DNA of 64,000 nucleotides from Amia ocellicauda (lineage: Eukaryota; Chordata; Actinopteri; Amiiformes; Amiidae), in the NCBI RefSeq assembly GCF_036373705.1, contig NC_089869.1:9609176-9673175 (forward strand), in the 5' to 3' direction. The notes beneath the pieces are model-generated. The model was not told the DNA's origin. It did no database searches and saw nothing but the letters and a program-made list of their open reading frames with translations. Shown in pieces: positions 1-12,177 of this stretch; within the stretch, counting starts at the first letter, position 1, and each line of letters opens with the position of its first letter. Position numbers and translations under genes: made by a program.

Positions 1-700
1 CAGATAATATAGCCCTAAACACTTCACTGCTTTCGTCAGCAGTCACATCATCAATAAATACAAGGGAACCAGTTCCCTTGGCAGCCATACATGCCCATGC
101 CATAACATGCTTCACAGATGAGGTGGTATGCTTTGGATCATGAGCAGCTCCTTCCCTTCTCCATACTCTTCTCTTCCCATCATTCTGGTACAAGTTGATC
201 TTTGTCTCATCTATCCATAGGATGTTGTTCCAGAACTGTACAGGGTTCTTTAGATGTTTTTTGGCAAACTCTAATCTGGTCTTCCTGTTTTCCGTTTACA
301 TCTTGTGGTAAACCCTCTGTATCTACTCTGGTCTTCTAGATTGTTGACTTTGACACACATACGCCTACCTCCTGGAGGGTGTTCTTGATCTGGCCAACTG
401 TTGTGAAGGCGTTTTTCTTCACCAGGGAAAGAATTCTTCTGTCATCCACCACAGCTGTTTTCCATGGTCTTCCGGGCCTTTTGGTGTTCCTGAGCTCACC
501 AGTGCATTCTTTATTTTTAAGAATGTAACATATAGTTGATTTGGCCACACCTAATGTTTTTGCTATCTCTCTTATTGGTTTGTTTTGATTTCTAAGGCAA
601 AACTGAAGACAGAACTAAAGACAGCTGCAGTACAGGCCTGGCAGAGCATCACCAGGGAAAAACTCAGTACAACCACCCCAGATGCTAACAGGATCCAAAC
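1..700 (-). mobile_element. Tc1/mariner (DD34E-type) transposon remnant
   Basis: Bases 1-597 match, in the same orientation, the Tc1 at 34025-35606 and, inverted, the one at 28924-29975. Read on the minus strand they give the paired HTH region of a Tc1 transposase (ELRNTKRPGRP, then a stretch ending in SKSTI near 336) and part of the catalytic domain, with stops. At 603-655 a transposase 3'-end piece appears in the opposite orientation, so the element is rearranged. The left end lies outside the window. By comparison with copy C this is probably the Tc1 in intron 3 of relic copy A; that placement is inference. Confidence 0.8.
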
Positions 701-1265
701 TTGATCTAGACCTCAATTGTGTTGTACTAAACGGATCAGGGCTCAATCTGTGCTCAGATCGGAGCTCAAAAATTATCCTGTTCTTGAGCAGGATAAAAGC
801 TTGATCCAATTTTTTAAAATGCCGGAACTTCATCTAGTTCGCTGGCGTCAAACACACATACCGCGGGTATTTAAACGAAGGCAAAAGCCTTTAGAGGTTT
901 ATCGGAAGGAAGATATAAAACTGGTATAGATTAACAGCATGAAGCATATTTAACCTCTCCGACATAACTGATCCTGTTTTAGGACCTACATCGAAGCACA
1001 GTCATGCCTTACCAAAACGTTTGAAGCTGCGTCTAGCGTTGAGATATTTTGCAACCGGTAAGTTACAGCAAATAGTAGGCAACATTATTGATGTAGACAA
1101 GTCTGGTTAAGCAGAGATAAACAACAAAAATGTAACTTACATTATTTACAAAGATTTGCATTTTGAAATAAACAATATAATGTTGAACTGTGCATTCTGC
1201 TTTTGTGTCTTTATGGTGAGGTGTAGTTTGTGTGTGATTAGGGTTGTATTTATTTACATTATTGA
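701..1265. other. Rearranged repeat debris related to the insert in copy C intron 3
   Basis: No gene is seen. Bases about 700-830 resemble, inverted, 35455-35573. Bases 1273-1316 resemble 35180-35216 in direct orientation. The shared words are rich in GGATC. The order differs between the two places, so this looks like a rearranged non-autonomous element; its family is not recognised. Confidence 0.4.
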
Positions 1266-2238
1266 CGGACAACTTTTCGGATGACAGACTACAAATGATC
1301 GTGTTGGCCCTGGACCGCCTCAAAGTTTGTCTTTTGTGATCTGATCCATGATGTCACCTTTTCCAGAGCTTTTAATGTCCATGAAAACTTTGTGTCTGAC
1401 CACAGCAGCAGCATGGGCTTTACAAGCTTTGTGTTTTATACAAAACTGACCAAGATGCCCCCAGTCTCTCAGTCCTGCTTTGCTAAATCTGTCCTCCCTG
1501 ACATCAATTTTAAAGGTTGGCAAAATACAGCGTCCAGTTTAATGCTATACTCTATCCAACTGTACCAGTCATACCATTTCGCCAAAAAACTCCTGCTCTT
1601 TCCACTGACTGTTTGGGTGACTGGAAAAGCACGCAATTTGGGCTGCCATGCAGGTTCATCTACTGCCGAGAGATTTGTAGGGTTAACGTTAGCCATTTCT
1701 GCGTCCTCTGGCTCTGTCTCCGCAGGCCTCGGTGCAGATGGAGTCGCACTTGTTGAGGGGGAGGGTGATGGAGAAACATCCTCCTCCGCTGATGTAAGCC
1801 TTGTGTCCGGCTGGTCATCATCAATGCAAGGTTTTCTAAATAAATTAAACAGGGACCTCCGTTTCATTTTGTTAAACTAGTGTGGCATTACTGGCGTATA
1901 GCATTAGCTGCTGAAGGTGTTGCATTGGTTAGCTTAGTAGCCTATTACACTGCTAGTCTCTCGTGATGCTTGCTGGGGTCACGTCAACGGCTACTTGCGC
2001 ATACACATTTAAATGTGTAAGCCTACGTGGATCTGGATGTTGTTTTTTGATTAAAATAATTTAGAATGCATTTTAAAATTAACAATTATTATAATTAGAC
2101 CATAACAGCCTAAGTTTCAAACAAAACTTTTCAGTAAGGCTATAACAAAAAATGCATTCTGCATCTGATTTCTGGGTGTGCCAGCTGCCTCTTTGGGTGG
2201 CACAGGCACACCCTTGCACACCCATGGCTATGCCACTG
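1266..2238 (-). mobile_element. hAT transposon fragment with TTF-type zinc-finger transposase
   Basis: On the minus strand 1867 to about 1490 reads as a transposase N-terminus: MKRRSLFNLF, an acidic proline/serine-rich linker, then KSRSFLAKWYDWYSWIEY. A frameshift follows near 1485-1500, after which SKAGLRDWGHL and further residues continue to 1320. This is the layout of TTF-type zinc-finger hAT transposases (family knowledge). The 5' end of the element is the terminal sequence CAGTGGCATAGCCATGG, read on the minus strand from 2238. The remainder is lost at the left. It abuts intron 5 sequence of the copy A relic at 2239, so insertion or a following deletion removed exon 5. Confidence 0.72.
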
Positions 2239-2400
2239 GTATACATCCATCACTCTCTTTTAAAAAGACCATAACACATCAGCACAATTTAAGTAAATCA
2301 ATATACATAAAATACCATTTTTATTTAAGAGCACAATACCTAATTCAGGGTGGTACTAGCTTGGCTATGTGTTTTACAACAATAAACAAGTAAATGCCTA
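2239..2400 (+). pseudogene. abcg2: ABCG2 copy A relic: intron 5 fragment
   Basis: The sequence TATACATCCATCA followed by AAAGACCATAACACATCA matches the first bases of intron 5 in copies B, C and D, just after the exon 5 donor. The part from about 2290 matches copy C on both sides of its DD36E Tc1, that is 36290-36313 followed by 37535-37630. Exon 5 itself is replaced by the hAT end at 2238. Similarity stops near 2400 and exon 6 is absent. It shows that a complete ABCG2 copy once lay here. Confidence 0.75.
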
Positions 2401-2515
2401 GATTGCACTGATTGCACCGTGTAACAATTTGTTTTGTTCGTTTTTTGTTCCTGGGTAGTAAGTGTTATTTCCTAATTGCTTATGCCTCAAAAGTATAGAA
2501 AATGGCTATTATTCC

Positions 2516-4050
2516 TGTAGCGTAAGGTACACTTATACATTTCAATTAAAGAAGTGAATTTATAGTATCACCTTATCACAAATCGTGGAATCTTGTAGAA
2601 CTCAATTTCCGTAATAAATGGACACAGACACCAATTCCAAAGATATAAATTGTCAAATTTATTCGAAAACAAAATGTAAATGTAGCACTACACTAATTAT
2701 ACAAAAGGGAAAAACTAATTAAAATTCAACTCTAGATCGACAAATCACTTCCGTGACCAAATCAAAGACCATGGGATCGCATATGATAACACACAAATCA
2801 TTAAACAAAAAAGGTTATATATATTCTCGTTATATATATATATCAGTCTCATTTACGTTTAGGTGCCGAGAAAGATCCTATCATTACTTGTTACCACAAT
2901 TTCCCTTAACTGATTATTATTCAATGATTAAAGCTAGGCAGGGCCACCAATAATCTAATGTCTATTAACATGTGTCAATTTCAGACTAAACAGTTAAACA
3001 GCAATGAGAAGATATTTCTCGGCGTTGACAGGTTTTATTTCTAAAATTTTCAAACAAAACAGTTTAATGCAACACACATTTATATTTAAGAAAGCTAAAT
3101 GATATTACACATTCTAGAGTTATGAATCACAGAATAACATTTCTAATTGATTTCTCAAATGTCATGAATGATAAACTCCAAACTGTTAAACTTATCTGAA
3201 TTTTCCAAACAGATTTTCCACTGGTTTGAAGGCTCCAAGGTTGTGCACAAAATCTTCTTTGTAAGCAGGGTTTCCACCGTAGTTACTTGAAGACAAAGTC
3301 TTTGAGGAAAGCAGGGCCCTGTTCGGTTCCAAGGGTCGAGTTTCTTAAGACTCAATAGCTATTTAAATGACTGACACTTTTGTATTCAGTTGACTTAGTC
3401 AATTGTCCAGCTGTAAAACTCCACTGATCAGATGGGTACAGGTGGGCAGGCACAGTTTGTAAAGTTCCTTATTTAATAAAGTCCTTTAAAAGAATTCTTC
3501 GTACGGCTCAATCTTCTTCTCCCAGTTTAACTCTTCTGTTGCCGGCAAAGACTTCTGGTTCCGGTTCTGGCAACAGAGCTACAGGTTGAGCTGTGGCAGT
3601 GAGTTACTGGTTCAGGTGAGAGAGAGCGAGAGAGTTGCCGTGTGCTACCCTTTATACGCCTGTCAGATCAATAGATGATTGGTTCTTGAGTTTGTGAGAT
3701 TGGATTTCGGTTTCAGCCCCCAGTGTCCTATTGGAGGGGGGCTTGATTTATGACTGATGTCAATCCATGCCATCTTTTGGAAATGCCGGTTGGCCCGGGT
3801 TCGTAGCTCTACGTCGGGATTTCGGCTCTCGTCCATATAGAGTTTTTATTACCTACAGGCCCCCTTCCCCAGACATCTCACAACAGGGATTCCAAGCTAT
3901 TTGGCCCATTCTCGGTGCCATCCTCCCAAGACTGTCACTTTGATGTAAACCAGTCCCACGCTTTAAGGAAATCTGATAACTTTGGGGGGGAGAGGTCTTC
4001 TTTAGATCAGTGCTTCAGCTCAGAGCTAAAATGCTCAACATAACGCTACA
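2516..4050 (-). mobile_element. Solo LTR, copy 1 (TG...CA, 4-bp TSD TTCC)
   Basis: The element starts TGTAGCGTAAGG and ends AACGCTACA, an inverted terminal pair, and is flanked by TTCC at 2512-2515 and 4051-4054. It matches 18400-20218 along its length with indels. On the minus strand two CCAAT boxes (about 3733 and 3682) precede a TATA box (GTATAAAGG, about 3657-3651), which suggests an LTR promoter reading leftward. No internal coding region flanks it, so it is a solo LTR of a retrovirus-like or other LTR element. The part downstream of the TATA box, about 1.1 kb, is unusually long. The short minus-strand reading frame at 3155-3355 shows no domain. Confidence 0.68.
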
Positions 4051-4267
4051 TTCCACACAAACTTTGCCTTTGTGACCAGGACAGTGATATTTTAAAATGT
4101 ACCTATTTCCAATGAGAAAACGGGCGGATTTGTGTCTTTTCGTTCACATAAAGTCAGAAAAATACAACATATGAATCAAAATCAACATGTATTTATACTA
4201 AAGTAATACAAAAGATTTAGAAGTGTGTAGTTTTTTGAGATTTACAATTATACTGTATTTACACTGC

Positions 4268-5188
4268 GTTATTATTAACACTGACCTAAGTTTGTTACTG
4301 TTGTTGAAGTGTTTGAGTTGATTGGTGCTGATCAGCATTCTTCAGGCAGCAGATGTTTATCAAAGACATTGTTTTAACTCCTCAACCAAATACCTGTGCC
4401 CCAAAATACACAACCTTATACTAGGTGCATTTACACTGCAATTTCTGAACAGTGGTGTTGCATTTACACTGCCATTTGATCAGGATTAACTTTTAACTGC
4501 CACAGGGGTCTTCGCATGTGCACTAGCACGCAAGTCCAAACTTCATAATATACATTTATTAAATTAGTCCTTTATAACATGGCTATATCAAAAACTCGTT
4601 TTATCACACTTGCATATTTTTTCTTAACCGCAGTATTTTAAATAAATACACATTTTTTGCTAACATAAAATGTTATTTTTAGCAGCCAAAGCATTTTAAA
4701 ATTAAAATACAATTCTATATTTGTTGCGAAGATAAAGTAACAAGCCATTTAGTGTTAATTTTAACAAAATTGTATTTGTAATAAGGAATGAAGGATCTCT
4801 TATATGCTCCACTGATGCATGTCTGCCGCATTAGTACATCAGACCAAAATGTATTATATGTATATATTAAATTACTCTTTTAGAACACAGGGCTGTATCA
4901 AAAATTGTATTTTTCTCTTTACAAATTAATTTTAACAGTTAAAACCAACACCTTGCATTTTTATTCACAAATGAAGCATTGAAAATAAAAATACAATTAT
5001 ACAGTTTTGTTAACATAAATTAATAAGCCATTTAGTGTTAGTTTTAACAGTATTGTATTTATAATATGGGCACTAGGGAAGTGTGCTCATCTGCTCCACT
5101 GATGTGAAGGTGTTTGTCTGCCGCCGCAGTGCATGCCACAACTTGAGTCGGTTGAGCATTTACACTGCCAGGATCAAAGGCTACCGAT
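4268..5188 (+). mobile_element. MITE with flank, copy A version (right end deleted)
   Basis: This is collinear with 43169-44079 of copy C intron 14. The left terminal repeat AGGTGCATTTACACTGC begins at 4434, and the right terminal repeat is missing. The internal sequence is AT-rich without coding potential. The element breaks off inside the shared word CTACCGAT and joins directly to a truncated exon 15 at 5189. Confidence 0.7.
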
Positions 5189-5577
5189 CCAAAGTACAAG
5201 CTATCAATCTGCAATGGCTAACTGTTCAAGCCACACAGAACCCTATGGAGCAGTGTGAGTATTTAAAATATTATGGGATCCGAGTTATTTTGTTAGAAGA
5301 TTTACATTTACAGTACAGATATATCCGAACAACACAGGAGATATCAATCACAGCCAAAATTTTCCACGCTAGAAAATGACTTCATGTTTGTCATTCTTGA
5401 GAATTAATTAAGCTGTATTTTCTTGACAGGTGTTATGGTGATGCTTATCTCTGTGGACAGGGGATTGGCTATGATAACTGGGCGATGTGGGAAAACATTG
5501 TTGCTTTGGCCTGTATGACCGTCATCTTCTTGAGCATTGCTGGTATAAAGCTCCACACAATTAAAAAGTTCACATAA
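5189..5577 (+). pseudogene. abcg2: ABCG2 copy A relic: truncated exon 15 and exon 16
   Basis: 5191-5254 is the 3' half of exon 15 ([19 protein letters not shown]), ending at a normal GTGAGT donor. Its 5' half and the splice acceptor are gone: relative to copy C about 375 bp is missing, from inside the MITE to mid-exon. Exon 16 (5430-5577) is complete with a TTGACAG acceptor and the final helix ending KKFT and TAA. Residues differ little from copy C (for example GDAY for GEAY). No exons 6-14 are visible upstream, only a solo LTR and a MITE, so this copy cannot make a transporter. It could only act as a fragment or conversion donor. Confidence 0.88.
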
Positions 5578-6300
5578 CATTTGTTCTCAGCACTGGGTTG
5601 AGTTTACAAGCCTCAGAGAATAAGACTTAATGTTGTATCCAGGGATGTACCATACTCCCTGTCCTGTAAAGATTTCTTACACTTGCATTGTGACCCACTC
5701 TGTGAAGGCAAGTCGTGGCCTGTTATTGCACAGAATTCTGATTTGTATAACAGACTGAGAATTAAGTTATTGACCAATTTATGCAATAATTATTTGTTTA
5801 AATGGTAGGTAACCCTGAAAATATGCTGAAATACTTGATAAAACTGTATGGCGTATGGCCTACTTTGCTCAGGAAGGAGATGAGGAAGCAAATTCTACAC
5901 TGGTCAATAACAACGTTCATGTCTATACATAAATTAAGCTTTCATTTTAGTTGTCTGCATTTACTACAGTAAGCTAAAAATGTGACTTGTAACATCTGTA
6001 ATGTGCTTTATATTTTTAAGTGTATGTTGATTCTGTATATCATACTAGATGTTTTCCATTTTTTCTACAATATTGTCAATTATACCATAAAAGTCATGTA
6101 GAATCTTGGAAGGTTTAAACTGCATGAATTTGTGGAAGGTTTCAAATTCTGAATGAGCAACAACCAACTGCCTTCATAGGAAAACATGTTACCTAACACA
6201 CAACATACTTGCATTTCTGGTGACCCTTAATATATATATATATATAAAACTTAGTAGTTTATACTGCATTAAAATAGTGCACATTCTTGGGACTGAAAGA
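5578..6300 (+). other. abcg2: 3' flank of copy A, homologous to other copies' 3' flanks
   Basis: The part after the stop matches the 3' UTR of copy B (for example GGGATGTACCATACTCCCTG at about 5642 and 25422). 5797-6300 matches 28466-28923 closely. No AATAAA is evident close to the stop. No other gene is seen. Confidence 0.6.
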
Positions 6301-6774
6301 TGCTGGGATGTGCACATATTTGGAATACAACCCCAGCTACAAGGGTACACAGAACAATATGATGTGGTAACACTTGGTGCATGGGAATTTGTTTGTCTTT
6401 ACAATAGTATACGTCTGCATAGAGAATATTCACTTTTTTTCTGGACATTTAGAAATGTCCACCTTCATGTTTCTTGATTACACATTAAAATCAACCTATA
6501 CTGAAATTACAAAAACATGGGTATTGGTAGTATTTTTCAGTAAGGACTTTGAAACTCATGGGATAATATTCAAGCAGGTAACATTTGTAGCCTTCATATA
6601 CATTATTGATTTGAAAGTAAAAATATTACCATATGAAACTATGCAGACTGTTTGTGTGTGATCCAGTCATACTGAATAACAGTCCTCAATACAGTATTTT
6701 ATAAAATAAATACCTACATGTTTCAAGAGTAAATTAATTACAAACAATTTATTTCATTATTGTACCATTTTAAT
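6301..6774. other. AT-rich intergenic DNA, nothing recognised
   Basis: Reading frames here are short and lack any recognisable domain. The boundary at 6300 is where the parallel flank near 28923 is interrupted by a Tc1 element. Confidence 0.4.
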
Positions 6775-7385
6775 TGAGCTTGAGATGAGCTTCCCCAAGT
6801 CAGTGTCTGACAGTTTATGCAGAAATTCTTTGGTTGTGCAAACCCACAGTTCCATCAGATGTCCGTGTGGCTGGTCTCAGACGATCCTGCAGGTGAAGAA
6901 GCCGGACGTGGAGGTCCTGGGCTGGTGTGGTACACGTGGTCTGTGGTTGCGAGGTCGGTTGGAAGTACTGCCAAATTCTCCAAAATGACGTCAGAGATAG
7001 CTTATAGTAGAAAAATGAACATTCAATTCTCTGGCAACAGCTCTGGTGGGCATCCCTGTAGTTAGCAGCTAATCACACTCTCCCTCAAACATTTAGACAT
7101 CTGTGACATTGTGTTGTGTGACAAAACTGCACATTTTAGAGTGTCTTGTATTGTCTCCAGCACAAGGTACACCTGTGTAGTGCTCATGCAATTAAAATGA
7201 GCTTCTTGATATGCCTCACCTGCCAGGTGGATGGATTATCTTGACAAAGTAGAGATGCTCAATGACAAAATTTGAGAGAAATCAGATTTTTGTTCGTATG
7301 GCAAGTTTCTGGGATCTTTAATTTCAGCTCATGAAACATGGGACCAATACTTTACGAGTTGTGATTATATTTCTGTTCAGTAAGT
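6775..7385 (-). mobile_element. Tc1-like transposon fragment (second family)
   Basis: On the minus strand the piece at 6990-6790 resembles the N-terminal half of a common fish Tc1-like transposase (words such as NHRPRV and HNQRISA), broken by frameshifts. 7090-7385 matches the terminal non-coding part, for example CACCTGCCAGGTGGATGG. Related pieces lie at 13090-13670, 26330-26470 and 62195-62585. The family assignment is from memory. Confidence 0.6.
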
Positions 7386-8100
7386 GACCCTTCTTAACAG
7401 GTAGCACACCATAAAAGGCTGGAGAGATATGGGACTTTGGTCCTTTTAGATGTGTTGGCTTGTGAAAGCAGGTGAGATAGTGGCATTAAAAGGACTGTGT
7501 ACAATTGTCCAGAGAAAAGGAAATATTGGGGTGATAAAAAAAAAAAAATGTGCGATGCCACCACTAGCAAGGGTTAACTACACAACTGAGCAAAATTCAT
7601 TACCCTACTGGAAAAAATGTTAATACAATAAAAACCACTGTAAATGATAACCTAACACATTTGATTACGGCAAAACAATTACTACATACATGTACTATTG
7701 AATTTAAAAATAAAATGGTTAAACAACCATTGCAAACAACCTGAATTTTCCCTTTCAATTGACCCATTACTCCATCTTAAACTAGACACCCTAACACAGA
7801 AAGGCTTGGTTGCAGGTTCAAGAAGGAAAACAAATACGTTTTTCCCCTTTGAAAAAAATAACCATCCAAGCTATAGGCTGTATTATACAAGTCCAGAAAA
7901 ATAATGTCTGTTTTTTTTCAGTACACAGTCCCCATTGATTCCTACAGTTCGTGTTTCAACTAAAATTGTATTTCTCTGATTACAATAATATGTAAGATCC
8001 CCAACTCAGGAAAATAAACCGGCTCTACTCACGACCTCCATCTTCTGCTCCTCCTCTCCGCCTCCCTTCTCGGTCCTCTCCAGGGCCGGCCCAAGTCAAA
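7386..8100. other. Intergenic DNA, no gene recognised
   Basis: AT-rich sequence with no coding signature or clear repeat. Confidence 0.35.
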
Positions 8101-8120
8101 AACCAGAGACATGATTTGTG

Positions 8121-8127
<7 letters not shown>

Positions 8128-8186
<59 letters not shown>

Positions 8187-8254
8187 CTTCTGCTGTTACA
8201 GGCCGCCATAGTCAGTCAGTCAGTCAGTCTTTCTTTCTTTCTTTCTTTCTTTCC
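8128..8254. repeat. Microsatellites (TC)n, (CAGT)n and (TTTC)n
   Basis: A TC/CT run at about 8128-8183 is followed by short CAGT repeats near 8212-8229 and TTTC repeats near 8230-8252. Confidence 0.95.
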
Positions 8255-8538
8255 CTGACCTACGTCATCTCGTGTTAGGTGCACTTGCAACGGCAACAGT
8301 GCACTGAGCATGCGCAATTGAGGGCGTCCAGCTGGCGTAGAAATCATCTCTGCGCTCGAATAACTGTTTTCTGTGGTTCGTTGAAATGAACGGTTTAGTA
8401 CAGAATTTCCACGATGGCAGCGACTATGTTCCCCCCATGGCTTTCATTTTCTCTCAATCTGGCAACCCCTGAGTCCCTCACTTGCACACAGCCTCCAAAA
8501 CTAAGCCCAACCCCCCAACATGTGCGCCTCACACTCTT
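8255..8538. other. CpG-richer segment of unknown role
   Basis: CpG dinucleotides are denser than in the neighbouring AT-rich DNA. A 68-codon frame at 8414-8620 shows no known domain. It could be a retroposed or promoter-like piece; nothing ties it to ABCG2. Confidence 0.3.
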
Positions 8539-9230
8539 GCCCCTATTCACACTGGGTTTCAAACGAACTCACTTCGGTTCGTTTGCTTTGAAACAATGCA
8601 ACACTGCAATAATCAAATGAGCTCGGTTGGTTTTTATTAATAAAACACTGGATATTTACATTTTGCACGATTATTGCATATAAGAAATGTCAAATATATA
8701 TGACTGTAATAAAGTAACTACATACAGTAGTAGACTTCTGATCCAGACAAATAATCCGGTCCCTTCACGTTGTGCAGAATGTCCTCAATCTGCGCAGCTC
8801 TGAGCATAAAAGCAATTCATTTTCACAAGACATGACGAAAGTCTGTATCGTGAACGCATCCAACATATACAATACAGTAGTGTGACGTCCCCTAAATATA
8901 CAGTACGTCTAGTATTTTACTTTACTGCCATCCCTTTAAAAAGGTAGTGCTACTTTACATAATACATTAAATATAATTGAAAAATGACTGCTCCCACGCT
9001 GCATCTTTAGATCAAATTGTACGCTGTGATGTATACATGTGATCTTTTTGTAACACCCTTATGAATAGCCCCAAATCCAATTGTGTTCAAGATTAAAGAT
9101 GTTACCATTAATTAAACAATAAGTAAACTAACAAATACATATATCCATTCAAGTTTTCGGTTGTTCACACTCTTCCCCAAACGAACCGAACCGAAAAAAA
9201 CGAAAAAAACCTCTAGTGTGAATGAGCCCT
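8539..9230. mobile_element. Probable MITE with inverted ends GGGCTCATTCACAC
   Basis: The left end GCCCCTATTCACACTGGG and the reverse complement of the right end, GGGCTCATTCACACTAG, resemble each other. Subterminal CGAACCGAACCG-type and AACGAACT-type motifs also mirror one another. There is no coding region inside. The target duplication is not clear, so the superfamily is left open. Confidence 0.5.
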
Positions 9231-9298
9231 ATTCTGTCACACCTTTTTCTATACCCTCCAACCCCCAACCTGCAGGTACTGGATTAACAGCAAAATAA

Positions 9299-9370
<72 letters not shown>
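9299..9370. repeat. (TTA)n microsatellite
   Basis: An uninterrupted ATT/TTA repeat of about 70 bp. Confidence 0.97.
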
Positions 9371-9718
9371 GCTACTTAACTTGGGATAAGAAAGTTTTGT
9401 AAATATTTTGGCGCTGTTAACCCCATAATTCAGTAAAACAACAAGCAATTAACTAAACCTCATTGTCTCCTTGTATTAAATAATTATATGAATTCCTGAG
9501 CCTGACTTGACCAGGGGGTTACAAATACATTAACAATCTTCAAATGGATTTTAATCGATGATGTGTTGATAATGAATTGAAAGTGGAACTTTTATTTTAT
9601 TAGTGATAATGAGATGATGCTCATTATTTCATCTATTGTTAACATGGGATTTAATAATTGGTAATTGGATAATATATATGGCTGGTGCTAATTAGATGCG
9701 ATTAATTGATACCAGATG

Positions 9719-9770
9719 TATTTAAGAGACTTGCGCAGTGTTTGTCTTGACTAGTCTTTGCGCAAGACGG
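9719..9770 (+). promoter_or_regulatory. Possible promoter and non-coding exon 1 of copy B
   Basis: A TATTTAAG box at about 9719-9726 lies some 45 bp upstream of GACGG|GTGAGT, a strong donor at 9771. An acceptor TTCATTCAG ends at 10011, 33 bp before the start codon of copy B. The arrangement would give a short untranslated exon 1. This is inference only; mammalian ABCG2 does have a non-coding exon 1. Confidence 0.25.
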
Positions 9771-10044
9771 GTGAGTGCAGGTGTGGGCGCACAGGCTCAC
9801 CGCTAAAGGACAAACAGATCTGCAGTGTATTTAAAATGTATATTCATATTTACAATAAAAGCGCAATCATAGCTCAGTACAGAAAAAAGACTTACATTTT
9901 CAAATTCATATTTTGGCAATCTTCTTGGCTAATGTGTTTTGTGATAATGCATTTAACTTCTTAAAGCTGAAAATAACGACCTATTTAACGTGTATTTAAT
10001 TATTCATTCAGGATTTATTTTTGAAAGCCAAATTATCAGTCACA

Positions 10045-12145
10045 ATGGCCAATGCAGATGGCATACCAATGGGACTAGCGTCCCTGGACCACCCAAATGG
10101 CAGCCTTGCGCACTGTGCCGCAGAGGGACTGTCTGACTTTCAGCGGGGAGCACTAACCCGGGAGTCCCTGAGATCCCCCCGAGGGTCTGTGGTCACCTTT
10201 CACAACATCAATTACTCTGTCAAGATCTCTAAAGGCCCAGCCTGCAAACGAGAAGATATAGATAAGCATATCCTCCATAAGCTCAAGTAAGTTTTCAAAT
10301 CATTAACCTAATCCTTTTATTCTGTATTATTAAATCAAGAACTTAATCTACCTCCTAAACTGAAAGCATTTCTGTGACATGTTAGAGCTGGGCAGACCAA
10401 AAATAAAATGGTTACACCTATCGACCAAATGAGTATTAGTTACTCTGAAATTGAAGCAAAACCACATTTTATCAAGAAAGGCATTTGATACTCCAGTATC
10501 TGATGTATCCTCTTGAGATTGTCCTAGTCAAACTACTGCACAGAAAAACAGGGTTTAGTCTAAAATGTTTCAGTTGTATTGTAGAAAATTCTGTTAAAGG
10601 GAGTGTATTTAAAATGTGTAACTTAGTTTGTTTCTGTATTGGTGACAACCTTTGTTTGAGAATCTATAGTAATGTAGATATCTGTAATGGCACATTTGTC
10701 TGCATTTCCAGTTGTGCAGTTACAAATGGGTGTATTGTACAGTAAATTGGGACTCTGAGGACGAAAGCAGATTATAAAAATATCTCATTTCTGATCTGGA
10801 TTTATTTTTTTGTATTTATTCCAGTGGCATAATGAAGCCAGGGCTGAATGCTATCCTTGGCCCGTCAGGAGGTGGGAAGTCTTCGTAAGTATTGTTTTCA
10901 TTGTATTGTATTAATCTTTCAGTGCACATAGTCTTGCCTCCGTGGCTGTAGAGTAAACTGACTGCATTTTAATGTCGCACTGCCACTTCCTCCTTGCATA
11001 ATGATAAGAAAATGTCACCCAGAGAAGCGCTGAAATTCTTCACACCCTGCGAAGCCTTTCTTGATAAGTGTAGAAAACTTAACCCATGTATACCATTGCT
11101 GAAGGAACGGTTGAATTCAACTCGCTCTGAATTCAAAAACTGCCTCCCCAATATCACAATGCTAGTGATGCCAGATGGTTTTTCTTGTAAATACTTTGGT
11201 GCAGATTCTCACTATCCCAATGTTCAAAACTTCATGCTAATGTCAATGAATGGCTGCAGAATTATCATTTGCTGCAAAAAACTGTGCAACATGAAATGCA
11301 TATTGTGGTCAGATTTCAGGTAGTCTACAAATCTACGTTGTCCAAAAGTAATTTAACATAACGCAAGCATTGCATTATGTTGTGATAACTTGGCCACATT
11401 GCTCAAATGTTAGCTGGCTACAGAGCTGCAAATTCAATTTCATAGCTAAACTATGTTGTAAAAAAAACTCAACACAACACCAATGCAGTGAATCCTAGAA
11501 ACAACCGATTCTTCCTCAAAAAGGCTTCTGGAAGCTTATGTTAGTGTTTGTATTTACTCTATATACTGGAACATGTCTGATGCTAGTGGTAAACCATACA
11601 TTTACTTTCTTTGGGATTCTTAATTGACCATATTGATGATAAAGCAATGTTGTCTGCGCTATTATTCCTGCTTCAGGCTGCTGGATGTACTGGCTGGGAG
11701 GAAGGACCCTGCTGGTCTGTCTGGTGATGTCCTCATCGATGGAGCCCCACAGCCTGCCAACTTCAAGTGTATTTCAGGATATGTTGTGCAAGTAGGTGAA
11801 TCTTACAAGTCTAATTTCTCCTTCCTATACCACTAACAATCAAGTGGGAGTAATGAGCCCAAAAGTCTGCCCTTCTTGTCTGATGTAATGTTTTTTTGTT
11901 TTCCTCAATTAGGATGACGTTGTCATGGGCAACTTGACTGTCCGGGAAAACCTGCTGTTCTCGGCGGCGCTGCGGCTCCCTACATCTATCAGCTTTAAGG
12001 ACAAGGAGGAGCGAGTGGCCAACGTCATCTCTGAACTCGGGCTGACCAGAGTGGCTGACTCTAGAGTGAGTATACATCCATCAGTCTTTCATTGCACTTC
12101 CTGCAATCCTGTGAATTTGCCAAGTGTGCATAATCCCTCCTTTGC

Positions 12146-12177
<32 letters not shown>

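Noticed and set aside
3155..3355. Minus-strand frame with a partner at 19228-19482
   Set aside because: Both lie inside the solo LTRs, differ in length and end in different sequences. Similarity reflects the repeat, not a conserved protein.
5083..5379. 98-codon frame across the copy A exon 15 remnant as a new gene
   Set aside because: It fuses MITE sequence to the wrong frame of exon 15 and runs past the splice donor; it arises from the deletion joint.
8414..8620. 68-codon frame starting MAATMFPPW in a CpG-rich stretch
   Set aside because: It runs into MITE sequence, has no known domain, and has no splice or homology support.
11811..12077. Antisense 88-codon frame across exon 5, repeated at 35831-36097 and 56990-57256
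   Set aside because: It recurs because exon 5 and its intron are nearly identical in the three copies. It is a mirror of the sense exon with no domain of its own.
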